A stretch of DNA of 40,472 nt from Muribaculaceae bacterium. GTDB taxonomy: Bacteria; Bacteroidota; Bacteroidia; Bacteroidales; Muribaculaceae. Position 1 is the stretch's first letter; each line of letters starts with the position of its first letter. Below, piece by piece: positions 26,846 to 36,328 of the stretch. The stretch spans positions 1 through 40,472 of the forward strand of contig VSPN01000023.1 in the NCBI GenBank assembly GCA_009775355.1, given 5' to 3'. The translations under genes were made by a program, and so were the position numbers. The notes beneath the pieces were generated by a model, which saw only the letters and a list, made by a program, of their open reading frames with translations, searched no databases and was not told the DNA's origin.

Positions 26846-27161
26846 GGAATAAATGTCTGTTGGTAAAAGTTGTCTGGCAAACCGATATTATGGCAGCTCT
26901 CTTGCACCGTATTGCAAAATTACGAAATTTTGTCAAAACTACAAACAATTTAACAATCGCAATAATAACTGTTGTCCGTCCTGTTGTCCGTTTCTGTGTA
27001 GGGATGTCTGTTTCCCTCGTGAATTTGTGTTTTTTTGGCGGGGGTTATGCACAACGGGGGCGGTGGCGCGTTATTAAGTCAGCAGATACGCGCTGAAGAG
27101 ACGCGGAGGTCCGCATACACACACACCGCATTATTGTCATATTTTACCGATTGCCCTGACT
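26846..27161. other. Divergent intergenic region
   Basis: 316 bases between the SusR-like regulator and the permease. The left half is AT-rich and contains the regulator's promoter (26915-26945). I could not identify a confident promoter for the permease; the right half is G/C-rich with short CACACA runs near 27117. Confidence 0.6.
26915..26945 (-). promoter_or_regulatory. Promoter of SusR-like regulator
   Basis: On the minus strand, TTTG (26945-26942), a 19-base spacer, then TAATTTTG (26922-26915): an exact match to both Bacteroidetes promoter boxes. A second -7-like TAGTTTTG (26941-26934) lies within the spacer. Confidence 0.7.
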
Positions 27162-28586
27162 ATGAGTAGAAAGAATATAATGGATCCCGAGATCCGTCTC
27201 GGTTTTACCGGCCTGTCGGCTCTTGTGTTCGGCATGATGGTCGGAGCAGGAATTTTCAATATTCCTCAGAACATGGCCATCTCGGCCGGTCCGCAGGCTG
27301 TGATCCTGTCGTGGCTGATCACGGCCGCCGGTATGCTGTTGCTCGTCGCTACGTTCAAGATCCTGTCTGACAGGTATCCGGAACTGAACGCCGGCATGTA
27401 TCTGTATGCCCGAAAGGGTTTCGGCACGTTCGCCGGCTTCATGACGGCATGGGGCTATTGGCTCTGCACGGCTTTTGCCAATGTGGCCTACGCCGTGATG
27501 CTTAATGACACGGTCGGGGCATTCGTCCCTCCGCTGCTCGGGCATGGATGGCCGACACTCCTTTTCGGTTCGGCACTTATATGGATAATATACTTCATCG
27601 TAGTGTCGGGCATGCGTACGGCCAAGATCGTCAATACGGTCATGAGTGCCGTCAAGATCGGATGCATCCTGCTCATCATAGCCCTGCTGTTCATACACAT
27701 GCGTCTTGATACGTTTCTCGACTCGTTTCGCGCAGCCTCGGAGGGTGACGGCCTTCCCGGCATGGCGACCCAGGTGAAAGACACTATGCTCGTGACACTA
27801 TGGTGCTTTATTGGCATCGAGGGGGCGGTGATGATGTCGGGCCGCGCCCGCCGCAACCGCGACGTGGGCCGCGCCGGAGTCACAGGTTTTTTCACGGCGT
27901 GGCTGCTCTATGTGCTCGTGTCTGTGCTGAGTTTCGGAGTGATGGCGCGTGCGCGCATGGCAGGTCTCAATGACCCGTCGGTGGCATATGTGCTCAAAGA
28001 GACCTGCGGCCCGTGGGCATATTGGCTTGTGATCGCCTCGGTGATAATCTCACTTGGAGGAGGGTGGCTGGCATGGTCGCTCGTTTGTGCCGAAGTGCCA
28101 TACACGGCTGCCCGGACAGGTCTTTTCCCGAAAATATTCCTGCGGCTTAACCGTCATCGCATTCCGGCTTTCGGTCTGCTTGTGTCGAGTGTCATCATGG
28201 AAATGTTTCTGATTGTGGTCATGTTTTCTGACAGGATCTACCTCACGGCCTTGAGCATAACCGGCATGATGATTCTTCCGGCATATCTTTTCACCGGCAT
28301 GTTTCTCTGGAAAATCTCGCGCCGCAACCACCGTGCAGGAGTGTTGACAGGTGCCGGATGCACCCTCTTCTGCGCCTGGATGATCTACGCGGGCGGACTC
28401 GAACTCTTTCTGGAGACCTCGATCTTCTATCTACTTGGCCTCGGCTTCTATATCAAGGTGCTCCGGGAACAACAGGCCGACAGCCCGCTCATGAGACGCG
28501 GACATCTTCTTTCAGCTGGAAGTATCGCCGGCATAGTGGTGCTGTCGCTTGCCGGTGTAGCGTCGGTTTTCCTCCTGTTTTCATGA
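27162..28586 (+). CDS. APC-family basic amino-acid/polyamine antiporter
   Basis: A 474-residue inner-membrane transporter with about 12 hydrophobic helices. The first carries the family's unwound helix motif MMVGAGIFNIPQNM (about 25-38), and CFIGIEGAVMMSGRARR (about 215-231) matches the sixth-helix substrate region of the arginine/agmatine and ornithine antiporter group (ArcD/AdiC-like). Substrate is inferred; lysine, arginine or ornithine exchange is most likely. It has no apparent link to the glycan locus beyond divergence from its regulator. A clean terminator follows the stop. Confidence 0.88.
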   Translation: MSRKNIMDPEIRLGFTGLSALVFGMMVGAGIFNIPQNMAISAGPQAVILSWLITAAGMLLLVATFKILSDRYPELNAGMYLYARKGFGTFAGFMTAWGYWLCTAFANVAYAVMLNDTVGAFVPPLLGHGWPTLLFGSALIWIIYFIVVSGMRTAKIVNTVMSAVKIGCILLIIALLFIHMRLDTFLDSFRAASEGDGLPGMATQVKDTMLVTLWCFIGIEGAVMMSGRARRNRDVGRAGVTGFFTAWLLYVLVSVLSFGVMARARMAGLNDPSVAYVLKETCGPWAYWLVIASVIISLGGGWLAWSLVCAEVPYTAARTGLFPKIFLRLNRHRIPAFGLLVSSVIMEMFLIVVMFSDRIYLTALSITGMMILPAYLFTGMFLWKISRRNHRAGVLTGAGCTLFCAWMIYAGGLELFLETSIFYLLGLGFYIKVLREQQADSPLMRRGHLLSAGSIAGIVVLSLAGVASVFLLFS

Positions 28587-28617
28587 CAGGAACATCTACA
28601 CCTCCTGATAAGAAAGC

Positions 28618-28650
28618 GAAGTCCCGGCGTGTGGCCGGGACTTCTTTTTT
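28618..28650 (+). terminator. Intrinsic terminator after permease
   Basis: Perfect 11-bp arms, 28618-28628 and 28634-28644, a 5-base loop, then T6 (28645-28650), 31 bases after the permease stop. It is also 18 bases from the end of the convergent giant protein. Confidence 0.85.
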
Positions 28651-28667
28651 AGGGGTTATGACGATTC

Positions 28668-31600
28668 TCATCTGACGATGATCCTGTGGGTCTTTGCGCC
28701 TGCCGTGACGAGATAGACGCCTGCCGGAACTTCTGTCTCGGCGTGGTCCGCGCTCTCGCCTGCCGCCACGGTGATGCCCGATACCGACACTACGCGCCAG
28801 CGGCGGCCGGCCAGATTCTCGATGATGATGCGTCCGGGAAGTGATGACACTTTGGTCATGAGGGTTCCGATGCCCTCGACACCGTTGCCTACTATGGCAG
28901 TGACCGCACGCGACTCGCCCGAGGCGTAGACTGCCGACACGGCGAATTCATGCGATCCGTCGGGAAGCGAGGTGAATTCAAGGTCTTTCACCGGCGTCGG
29001 CGTGAGCAGACTGTTGTCGCAATAGACGTTGTATCCTTTCAGGTCGAGATCCTGCGGAGTGCCCGCTGCCGGATAGAAAGTCACATCGTCGATGAAGGTC
29101 TGGGCTGTTCCGGTCACGGCGTAAGAGCATCCCCGGATGGCGAACCTGCGTCCTCCTTCGGGCACGACAAGGGCGTATTGCGTCCAGTCGCCGGGAAGTT
29201 CGTCGATGCGTCTGATCAGTCTGAACGATTCCGGATCGGTGCTCCCGTCGCTGTAGAGGAACTCGACAGTCTCCGGAGTCTCGCGGTTGTAGCTTCTCGC
29301 CCAGAGGGTCACGAGCTGTTCGCGTCCGCACAGTTCGGGTGTGATGGCCCAGTCGTCCTGCTGCACGCATGCGGTGAATGTCTCGTTGACCACATACATG
29401 TTGGCAAGATACTGCAAGCTGTTGTCATGACCGTAATAAGTGTCGCTGAATTCCTCGAACAGGCGGCTCTGCACCCACCATGACTGTGCCGAGTGTGTCG
29501 GAATGCCGGGGAATTCGAGAAGCTCCCACGTCGATGAACTCACCATGCCTCCGATCGGGGCGCCGTCGGCGTCGATGAAGATCCATTCGCCCGCCTCGGT
29601 GAGGAAGCGTTCGTTCTCCACCACGGGATATGACTCGAAATCGTCGGTGACAGCCTCGGGAACCGCCGCGCTGAAATCGGGTTCTTGCCATCCGAGGCGA
29701 GAGCCGTCGGGGTCGATGTACACGATGCCGGGTTCGGGAAGAAGTTTCAGGTTGCGTGCCACGGTCACCTCGGCGGTCGTGTTGTTTTCCGCCACTTCGT
29801 CGCCGTCGGCAATGACCGATATGGTGAACGCATTTCCTACCGGATCCTGCACGCCGAGCTTATGGGTGAAACTGACTGCAGAGCTCCGGCTGAACCCGAG
29901 TTCTCCAAGTTCCTTCTCGGCCACCGGCGAGCCGTTGTGCGAGAGCACGGCCTTGTGAGAGGCCACTCCCGACGCTCCGAGATTGCTGATGCGTGCGGAT
30001 ATGGTGAACTCCTCGCCGGGCACGGCCTGTATGGGAGCCTCTATGTCGGTTATGCCGAGATCCACGGCTGCGAGACGGTCGATGCTGATGTTGTCGATCA
30101 ATATCCAGTTGTAGCCGTTGTCTCCCTGAGCGCGGATCGTACCCTTGAATATGAGCCGGACTGTCTGTCCGCTGAATTCCGACAGGTCGACGGCCACATG
30201 TTCCCATGCCTGGATGTTGCCGAGATCGCCGATGACAAGATGAAGAACCTGATGGCGCGTGTCGTTGGGAGTAACGGCATATATGTCGAGCTCATTCATG
30301 TCTTTGTTGCCATACTGAAGCCAGTTGTAGGTGTAGAATGTTAGTATCGGGTTATCGGTGCCTGAAAGGTCGATCGCCGGCGACAGCAGTTCGGTCCACT
30401 CGTTGTGATAGTTGCCCTGCTCGTCGTTGACGTAGCTCCAGCCGAACATTCCGGCGAAACCGTTGTCATGATCCTGCGAGCCCTCGGCGTTCTGGAAAGA
30501 GGCGTCCATCAGGCGGTTCCAGCCGTTATACTGCTGCAGAGCCATCGAGCGCTCGTCGTCAGTGATCGATGCGATCTGCGGCCCGTTGGATTCGCCGTCG
30601 CCCCAGGGGTGTTCAAGCGTGTAGTTCGGGAAGGATTCTCTGAACGGCAGCTTCAGCGGTTCGCCGACATAGATGTTGGCGCTTTTTTCCGGGTAACCCT
30701 GGCCGGCGGAGTTGACGGCGCGGACTTTCACGAATGTGAATCCATGGTCGCGGCCGGTGTCGAACACAGGCTCGAACTCGAATCCGGTGTCGGCGATATT
30801 CTCATATGTCTTGTTGCCGTGGTAGTATGCATTGTCGGGATAGACTTCGAGAGAGTACGTCACGTCGCCGTTGAGAGGATATCCGAGCCAGTCGGTCTCA
30901 GGAGCGTCCCATGTGACATAAGCCTTGCGAGGATCACCGGCAGACCGGCTGATCACGATATTGTCGAGTTCCGCCGGCCTGTTTATGCCGACAAATGTCT
31001 TGTATGGTTCTGACAGGGAGCCTTTCAGATCGCCGTTGTATGCCACGGCCACATACGTGCATTCGGAGTCTTCGGCCACAGAGGTGTCGCAGAATCCGAC
31101 AGACTCGCCAGGCAGAGGATTGTCGATAACGGCCACTACCGTATTGCCGCGCAACACCTCAAGCCGGCTGACAGAAGAAAGAGAGGAGCCGTTTTCAGCC
31201 GAGACCGGTACGGTGACGGTTCCTTCGGCAAGAAGGGCACCGGTGCGGTCGGCGGTCACACGGGTTATGACCGGAGCTGCGGGGGCTGACTCGTTGACGG
31301 GTGCGGCTATGGTAAGTTCCGCGATCTTCAGCTTAAACATATTGGCATCGCTGACAGCGTGGAATCCGATGAAGATCTTGCCGTCGCGGTCAGGCACAAG
31401 TTCGAAGTCGAATGCCATAGGGTCAGTCTGGTCGATCACGGTTTCGGGCAGCAGTTCGATCGTCATGTCGGCGGCAGATGGCGCGTAGCCCGCCTTTACC
31501 TCGATTTTCTCCGGGCAGGATGACATCTGGCTTTTGAATGCGGCGTGGATCTTGTACTTGCAGCCTTTGTATGCCTTGAGAGGGGGAGTTACGGCCCAGT

Positions 31601-33329
31601 CGTCGGCTGCGTTTGATGATGTATATGAATAGTATATGCCGTCGTAGCTGCTTGAGTCCCAGGTGCGGCCGTCGCCATTGGCATCGATGATAGTCCAGTT
31701 TTCGAGAAGGCTGTACATCGGGGTGTCGGCGAGGTCATACGGGAGTTCGAGCGCGCCGGTTAGTGTGGGGACGCTCAGCCCGGGAGCAGACAGCATGTCG
31801 CCGTTGCGTGCGGTGACCGCGAATGTAACTGACTCGATTCCGACGGGTTCGTAGACGAATGTGGCAGACGTCGCGGAGATTCCTTCGGCTACCGGGGTGT
31901 CACCCGGAAGTCGTGTCACATCGTATGTGATGCCGGCGGCATCGACATATCCTCCGTTGACGCCTTCGGTAACAGCATCCCAACTGATCGAGAATGTGTT
32001 GGCTTTCTCATCGAAGTCAACGTTTATGTTGCCGGGGGAGAGGGGTATGTCGGGACCTGCCCAGAGGGAGAGCCTGGCTTTCTTTCCGGAGCCGGCGGCA
32101 TTGGTGGCGCAGACAGAGAAAGAATGTTTTCCTTCCGAGGAAACCGTAATGTCGGCTGAGACCGGATCTCCGTAACGCGATGTGCCGGAGGCGTTAAGCT
32201 CACTTCCGTCGTATATCTGCCATCCGGCGTCGCCCGATGCCGGAGAACCGTCATGAAGCGTGGATGGCATTGTGAACGATATTATGCCGGCGAGAGATCC
32301 GTCAGTGAAGGTGCCGGCGACGTCGGCCGGAATGCCAGGTGCGTTGTCGGCCACAGTCTCCGGCTGCACGAACATCGATGTGATGCATTTTCCAGTGAAG
32401 TCGGCGAGCAGGGTGTAATCTCCGGTGTCGGGATTGATGGAATAAAGACGCGATTCATGTGTCGAGCCCCAGTCGGGCGATCCGTTGTAGATGAAGAGGA
32501 AATTACCGGAGTCCGGATCGAATGTTCCGCTCCATCCGTGCTGGTAATCGCCCGAAAGTCCGAGATCTGCAATTTTCGATGTCTTTCCTGTGGTTATGTC
32601 GACGATTCCGAATGTGCCCGATTTGGTCACGCCGTAGAGAGTGCCTTCCGCGTCGAATGCGAGTGCGCGGCAGTCTTCGCCGAATACGAAGTTGGCGTCT
32701 GGCGTGAGGTCGGTCTGTTCGCCCGAATCAAGGTCGATGCTGTACAGGTGGAACATCATCGAGCCATAGTCGCAGTATGCGTAGGCCATTCCGGTCACCG
32801 GGTCTATGGCTATGTCACTTGCCCGGTATGTCGCGATATTTGTCTCATTTCCCAGCGGCTGCCAGTCGGTAATGTTGTAGGCCTGTATCCTGTGGCCGTG
32901 TGGATCGGTGTCGGAGTCCCAGTAATCCTCATATCGCCCGTCGTGGCAGGCGTAGTAGCGGTTGCCGTCGAGCGTACCGCCGTAGTACGATGAGATCTGG
33001 CTGACCGCCTCCATCTCTCCTCCCGAAAGTTCGGGAAGCCGGTACATGCCTATCATTCCGGTCGAGTAATCGTAGACTGATGCCATGATTGGCGGAAGTT
33101 CCGTGCCTTCAGGAGCGGCGTTTAGGTGCGGAAAGGCATCGCGCGGATCTGTAGTGACGCCGGCTTTTGTCTCTGGCTCTTTCTCAGTGCGGGTCTCGGC
33201 GGGAGGATTCTGAAATTCCTTTCCGCATACTGGACCGCGGCCGATGGCGTTGCGGTTGGCGGTCAGCAATGCCATGGCAGGCAGTGCCGTTATGGCCGCC
33301 ACTGTCAGTAAAAGTCGGTTTTTCCTCAT
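28668..33329 (-). CDS. Giant surface protein, paralogue of 3170-7555
   Basis: A 1553-residue exported protein with the same architecture as the one at 3170-7555. A signal peptide (MRKNRLLLTVAAITALP) leads to a low-complexity charged linker (about 35-65, TRTEKEPETKAG), then a propeller-like N-terminal region (about 78-340; DPVTGMAYAY, DAEGTLYGVT). Fn3-like strands follow, with a choice-of-anchor-J module near 540-680 (DDWAVTPP), a second near 895-1085 (LPFRESFPNY), a CARDB-like module near 1090-1190, and a third anchor-J module near 1230-1430 (DDWAITPE). The last about 60 residues end VPAGVYLVTAGAKTHRIIVR, a T9SS-like sorting domain. Probably a secreted or surface-attached binding protein; the ligand is unknown. 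Confidence 0.85.
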   Translation of the reverse strand: MRKNRLLLTVAAITALPAMALLTANRNAIGRGPVCGKEFQNPPAETRTEKEPETKAGVTTDPRDAFPHLNAAPEGTELPPIMASVYDYSTGMIGMYRLPELSGGEMEAVSQISSYYGGTLDGNRYYACHDGRYEDYWDSDTDPHGHRIQAYNITDWQPLGNETNIATYRASDIAIDPVTGMAYAYCDYGSMMFHLYSIDLDSGEQTDLTPDANFVFGEDCRALAFDAEGTLYGVTKSGTFGIVDITTGKTSKIADLGLSGDYQHGWSGTFDPDSGNFLFIYNGSPDWGSTHESRLYSINPDTGDYTLLADFTGKCITSMFVQPETVADNAPGIPADVAGTFTDGSLAGIISFTMPSTLHDGSPASGDAGWQIYDGSELNASGTSRYGDPVSADITVSSEGKHSFSVCATNAAGSGKKARLSLWAGPDIPLSPGNINVDFDEKANTFSISWDAVTEGVNGGYVDAAGITYDVTRLPGDTPVAEGISATSATFVYEPVGIESVTFAVTARNGDMLSAPGLSVPTLTGALELPYDLADTPMYSLLENWTIIDANGDGRTWDSSSYDGIYYSYTSSNAADDWAVTPPLKAYKGCKYKIHAAFKSQMSSCPEKIEVKAGYAPSAADMTIELLPETVIDQTDPMAFDFELVPDRDGKIFIGFHAVSDANMFKLKIAELTIAAPVNESAPAAPVITRVTADRTGALLAEGTVTVPVSAENGSSLSSVSRLEVLRGNTVVAVIDNPLPGESVGFCDTSVAEDSECTYVAVAYNGDLKGSLSEPYKTFVGINRPAELDNIVISRSAGDPRKAYVTWDAPETDWLGYPLNGDVTYSLEVYPDNAYYHGNKTYENIADTGFEFEPVFDTGRDHGFTFVKVRAVNSAGQGYPEKSANIYVGEPLKLPFRESFPNYTLEHPWGDGESNGPQIASITDDERSMALQQYNGWNRLMDASFQNAEGSQDHDNGFAGMFGWSYVNDEQGNYHNEWTELLSPAIDLSGTDNPILTFYTYNWLQYGNKDMNELDIYAVTPNDTRHQVLHLVIGDLGNIQAWEHVAVDLSEFSGQTVRLIFKGTIRAQGDNGYNWILIDNISIDRLAAVDLGITDIEAPIQAVPGEEFTISARISNLGASGVASHKAVLSHNGSPVAEKELGELGFSRSSAVSFTHKLGVQDPVGNAFTISVIADGDEVAENNTTAEVTVARNLKLLPEPGIVYIDPDGSRLGWQEPDFSAAVPEAVTDDFESYPVVENERFLTEAGEWIFIDADGAPIGGMVSSSTWELLEFPGIPTHSAQSWWVQSRLFEEFSDTYYGHDNSLQYLANMYVVNETFTACVQQDDWAITPELCGREQLVTLWARSYNRETPETVEFLYSDGSTDPESFRLIRRIDELPGDWTQYALVVPEGGRRFAIRGCSYAVTGTAQTFIDDVTFYPAAGTPQDLDLKGYNVYCDNSLLTPTPVKDLEFTSLPDGSHEFAVSAVYASGESRAVTAIVGNGVEGIGTLMTKVSSLPGRIIIENLAGRRWRVVSVSGITVAAGESADHAETEVPAGVYLVTAGAKTHRIIVR

Positions 33330-33393
33330 TGTCGTATTGTTTGGTTTATTATGATCAGATGTCGGTATCGGTGTAGTCTTCTATATGAAAAGT

Positions 33394-33424
33394 GCCGCAC
33401 GGCCAGAACCGTACGGCAAAACTA
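33394..33424 (-). promoter_or_regulatory. -7 element plus hairpin upstream of giant protein
   Basis: TAGTTTTG on the minus strand (33424-33417) matches TAnnTTTG. Directly after it is a hairpin (33394-33402 and 33409-33417, one mismatch). The hairpin could end the upstream Crp/Fnr transcript or form at the very start of the giant protein's leader; sequence alone does not decide. Confidence 0.45.
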
Positions 33425-33497
33425 AAACCTTTTTGCAATCTGAAAAATAACCTATGTTAATTTGTGTCGTAATGAGATGGCATTTTGTGGAAATATA

Positions 33498-34094
33498 TCA
33501 AAATTTCTCACTTCGGGTAATCCTTTTGCGAATGCGGCTTACATGAACTTCGGTCATCTTCAGGTAGGAGGCTATGGCCTTGAGTGGCACGTTGTCGAAG
33601 AGTTCGGGGCGGCATTTCTCAAGCCATTCGTATCGCCATCGGGCATCTCCGTTCATCACTTTCGCCTTGAGTTCGGCATAGCAGCTCTGGCGCATGAACA
33701 CGCCTGCCACCCAGCGGCAGAATTCGTTTGATTCACTCATAAGGCTGTCGAATCTGTTTTTTCTGATCCGCAGCATTTCAGTGTGGCAGCAGGCCTCGAT
33801 GCGTATGATCGACGGCGTACCGGTCGAGAAACTCTGCATTGAGGCGACCAGAGTTCCCTCCATGCCGAAGTATACGTTGGTCTCGACTCCCTGTTCGAGC
33901 ATGTATCCGCGCACTATCCCGCTGCGGATGATGTATATGTCCGGGTCGTATCTGCCGAGATCCACCACCGCCTCCCCTTTATGGAAAACGAGAGTGTCGG
34001 CGTTATCGGTGATCAGGCCGAAGATATGGTCGGTGAGCGGAAAGTCTGATTCTTCGGCAAGTGCGTTTCTGAATTTGTCTGTCATTGCGTCCAT
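33498..34094 (-). CDS. Crp/Fnr-family transcriptional regulator
   Basis: A 198-residue regulator; the frame is open to 34493, but the upstream part crosses the promoter region and lrgA in antisense, so the start is placed at 34094 (or 34085, three codons later). The cyclic-nucleotide-binding-like barrel (VFHKGEAVVDLGRYDPDIYIIRSG region) covers about 30-140. The C-terminal helix-turn-helix VPLKAIASYLKMTEVHVSRIRKR is the short Bacteroidetes form. No FNR Cys cluster is visible. It is divergent from lrgAB across 181 bases and may control it. A TATATTTG -7 element on the minus strand lies at 34165-34158. Confidence 0.85.
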   Translation of the reverse strand: MDAMTDKFRNALAEESDFPLTDHIFGLITDNADTLVFHKGEAVVDLGRYDPDIYIIRSGIVRGYMLEQGVETNVYFGMEGTLVASMQSFSTGTPSIIRIEACCHTEMLRIRKNRFDSLMSESNEFCRWVAGVFMRQSCYAELKAKVMNGDARWRYEWLEKCRPELFDNVPLKAIASYLKMTEVHVSRIRKRITRSEKF

Positions 34095-34241
34095 ATCGGT
34101 TGTCGTTAGTCTGGCATGCAGTGGGGCATGTGTGCACGCGGTTTGGCGCGGCATATGCAAATATAACTTTTTTCTGTGGATTCCCGGCAGTGCCGGACGA
34201 TTAAATTTAGAATGCGTTAATAATATTCGGCAGAAAATGTG

Positions 34242-34249
34242 TAATTTTG
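34242..34249 (+). promoter_or_regulatory. lrgA -7 element
   Basis: TAATTTTG is an exact TAnnTTTG match 26 bases upstream of the lrgA start. No clear -33 box was seen, consistent with activator-dependent transcription. Confidence 0.5.
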
Positions 34250-34275
34250 CAGGCTGTTGTAATAACAATTCATGT

Positions 34276-34626
34276 ATGGCAAAACAATTCGGCATAATTT
34301 TCGGGTGTCTCCTTGTCGGAGAGCTGCTGGCGTTCATTCCCGGACTCGATATCCCGGGTAGTATTCTGGGCATGCTTGTCCTGACCGTCCTGCTTGAGCG
34401 CAAGGTGGTCAGACCAGAGTCGATCGCTCCGGTCAGTCGGTTTCTGATAAAAAACATGGCCTTTTTCTTTGTTCCTCCAGGAGTGGCACTCATGCTTTAT
34501 TTCGACATAATCGCGGCGGAGTGGATTCCGATCACGGTTGCCACGGTGGTAAGCATCTTCCTTGTGCTCGTGGTGACGGGCCGCCTCTATGAGTTTCTTC
34601 ACAGATATTACAAAAAACGCAGGTAA
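34276..34626 (+). CDS. lrgA: LrgA/CidA-family membrane protein
   Basis: A 116-residue protein with four predicted membrane helices. The frame is open far upstream (from 33694), but that part is antisense to the Crp/Fnr gene; ATG 34276 begins MAKQFGIIFGCLLVGELLAF, the usual family start. Typical motifs are LDIPGSILGMLVL and the PPGVALM segment. Members are holin-like proteins that work with LrgB in export of metabolites such as pyruvate and in control of murein hydrolase activity or cell lysis. The lrgB start codon follows the stop directly. Confidence 0.9.
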   Translation: MAKQFGIIFGCLLVGELLAFIPGLDIPGSILGMLVLTVLLERKVVRPESIAPVSRFLIKNMAFFFVPPGVALMLYFDIIAAEWIPITVATVVSIFLVLVVTGRLYEFLHRYYKKRR

Positions 34627-35343
34627 ATGGATATCGTATTGTTTGTCAGGAGCGAGCTTTTTCTTGTAACGCTCACGTTCCTGTTTTTCTGGATCTTCTC
34701 GCGTCTTCAGACACGTACGGGCATAGCGCTGCTCAACCCGATGGTGCTGACCATCGCCGCCCTGATTGTGTTCTTGCGTGTGGCTGGCATATCTTACGAC
34801 GAGTATTACAAGAGCGGGCAGCTCATAGAGTTCTGGCTCAAGCCGGCCATTGTCGCGCTGGCGTTGCCTTTGTACAGCGAGTTGCGACATATACGCCGTC
34901 AGCTGATGCCTCTTCTTCTGGCCGAACTGGCGGGTTGCGTGGTCGGCATAGTCTCGGTGGTGGTGATTGCCGCCATGCTCGGCGCGGGAGAGGATGTGGT
35001 GCGTTCTCTCGCCCCGAAGTCAGTCTCGACTCCGATCGCTCTTGAGATCTCGCGGCAGATAGGGGGAATTCCGGCTCTTACATCGGCCATTGTTGTTGTG
35101 GTGGGTATGATAGGAGCCATAACGGGTCTGAAGATGATGACATGGGGACGTGTCAAAAGTCCTGTGTCGCGCAGCCTCAGCATGGGCACGGCGGCACACG
35201 TCATGGGCACTAACCGCGTGAGCGAGTATGGCGAGCGGTTTGGGGCTTATGCCACACTCGGGCTGATAATCAACGGCATACTGACGGCGTTTCTCGCCGA
35301 TCCGGTCGTCAAGCTTGTCTATGCCTGCGGGCTTGCAGGCTGA
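34627..35343 (+). CDS. lrgB: LrgB-family membrane protein
   Basis: A 238-residue LrgB/CidB protein with about six to seven membrane helices. Family-typical stretches include LKPAIVALALPLY, SVSTPIALEISRQIGGIPALTSAIVV (read as S-x-STPIALEI and GGIPALT) and MGTAAHVMGTNR. It partners with LrgA. The first base of its ATG follows the lrgA stop with no gap, so translation is coupled. Its 3' end overlaps the convergent DMT exporter by 25 bases. Confidence 0.93.
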   Translation: MDIVLFVRSELFLVTLTFLFFWIFSRLQTRTGIALLNPMVLTIAALIVFLRVAGISYDEYYKSGQLIEFWLKPAIVALALPLYSELRHIRRQLMPLLLAELAGCVVGIVSVVVIAAMLGAGEDVVRSLAPKSVSTPIALEISRQIGGIPALTSAIVVVVGMIGAITGLKMMTWGRVKSPVSRSLSMGTAAHVMGTNRVSEYGERFGAYATLGLIINGILTAFLADPVVKLVYACGLAG

Positions 35344-36266
35344 CTCCCGATGTCGTGACGCGCTTTGCTGCGCGTCACAAGGAATACGCCGGTGAAGATC
35401 ATGACGACAGCCACGGCATTGACGGCAGTGAAACGTCCGAGTCCGGCCCATACGGCCACAAGGGTGGCAATGACGGGCTGCACGTAGTTGTACATGGCGG
35501 TCACTGTGGGACGGAGGTTCTTCTGTCCGACAGGCAGAAGAAGATAACTCAGAAATGTCGGTCCGATGACAAATGCCGCCGTTCCCCAGGTTACTATGTC
35601 GGGTGCCGCGCTCCAGTCTGTGGCGGCCCATTCGGAGCGTGTGAACGGCAGAACGCACAGCGAGGCCCAGGTGAAGAGCCATTTCATCAGGGTGACAGGG
35701 GAATATCGCCCGATCAGATTCTTAAAGAACACAAGATAGCATGTAAAAGACATCTGTGCGCAGATCACAAGCATGTCGCCTGCAATGCTCCCGCCGGCAC
35801 CATCTGATGAACTTCCGGCTATGAGGGCAAGCGCGCCGGCTGCTCCGAGAAATACGCCGCCGGCCTTGAGGCGTGTTATAGGTTCGCCGAGCACTATGGC
35901 GGCCATGACCATTGTAAGAATCGGAAGCGAGGTGGTTATGATAGAGGCGTTGACCGGGGAGGTCAGTCCCAGACCCCACACGAAGCAACACTGATTGATC
36001 ACCACGCCGAGCATGGCGGCGAAGAACATCAGACCGAGGTCGCGTGCCGGAACGTGCTCGCGGGGAGTGAACAGTGACAATATCCAGAAAAGTATGGCAC
36101 CGCCCCACATGCGGCATCCCGTAAGCAACAGAGGAGACATGCCGGCGGCGATGACCGCCTTTCCCAGCGGAGCGCTCACACCCCACAATATTTCGGCGCC
36201 CATCATGGCGCAATGGCCTTTGAGCCGCCCTCCGCGGGCGGAAGCTCTGTTTTCAGACTTTATCAT
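35319..36266 (-). CDS. EamA/DMT-family transporter
   Basis: A 315-residue inner-membrane protein with ten predicted helices in two EamA repeats, about residues 20-150 and 165-300. Typical motifs are GAEILWGVSAPLGKA near the N-terminus, VNASIITTSLPILTMVMA in the first repeat and YVQPVIATLVAVW in the second. Family members export amino acids, purines or other metabolites; the substrate cannot be told. The start at 36266 lies 30 bases from a good -7 element (36296-36303); the later pair of Met codons before GAE is an alternative. It converges on lrgB. Confidence 0.88.
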   Translation of the reverse strand: MIKSENRASARGGRLKGHCAMMGAEILWGVSAPLGKAVIAAGMSPLLLTGCRMWGGAILFWILSLFTPREHVPARDLGLMFFAAMLGVVINQCCFVWGLGLTSPVNASIITTSLPILTMVMAAIVLGEPITRLKAGGVFLGAAGALALIAGSSSDGAGGSIAGDMLVICAQMSFTCYLVFFKNLIGRYSPVTLMKWLFTWASLCVLPFTRSEWAATDWSAAPDIVTWGTAAFVIGPTFLSYLLLPVGQKNLRPTVTAMYNYVQPVIATLVAVWAGLGRFTAVNAVAVVMIFTGVFLVTRSKARHDIGSQPASPQA

Positions 36267-36295
36267 AATGACCGTTACCTTTCGGTTTCATAATG

Positions 36296-36328
36296 CAAAT
36301 TTAATAAATTCCTCTGAGGAAATTGCAA
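36296..36328 (-). promoter_or_regulatory. Promoter of DMT transporter
   Basis: On the minus strand, TTG (36328-36326), a 22-base spacer, then TAAATTTG (36303-36296), an exact -7 match. It sits downstream of the outer-membrane protein gene on the same strand. Confidence 0.6.

Noticed and set aside
33694..34275. N-terminal extension of lrgA
   Set aside because: It is antisense to the Crp/Fnr gene and crosses the divergent promoters; LrgA family length fits ATG 34276.
34095..34493. N-terminal extension of the Crp/Fnr gene
   Set aside because: It overlaps lrgA in antisense and carries no Crp-like residues.
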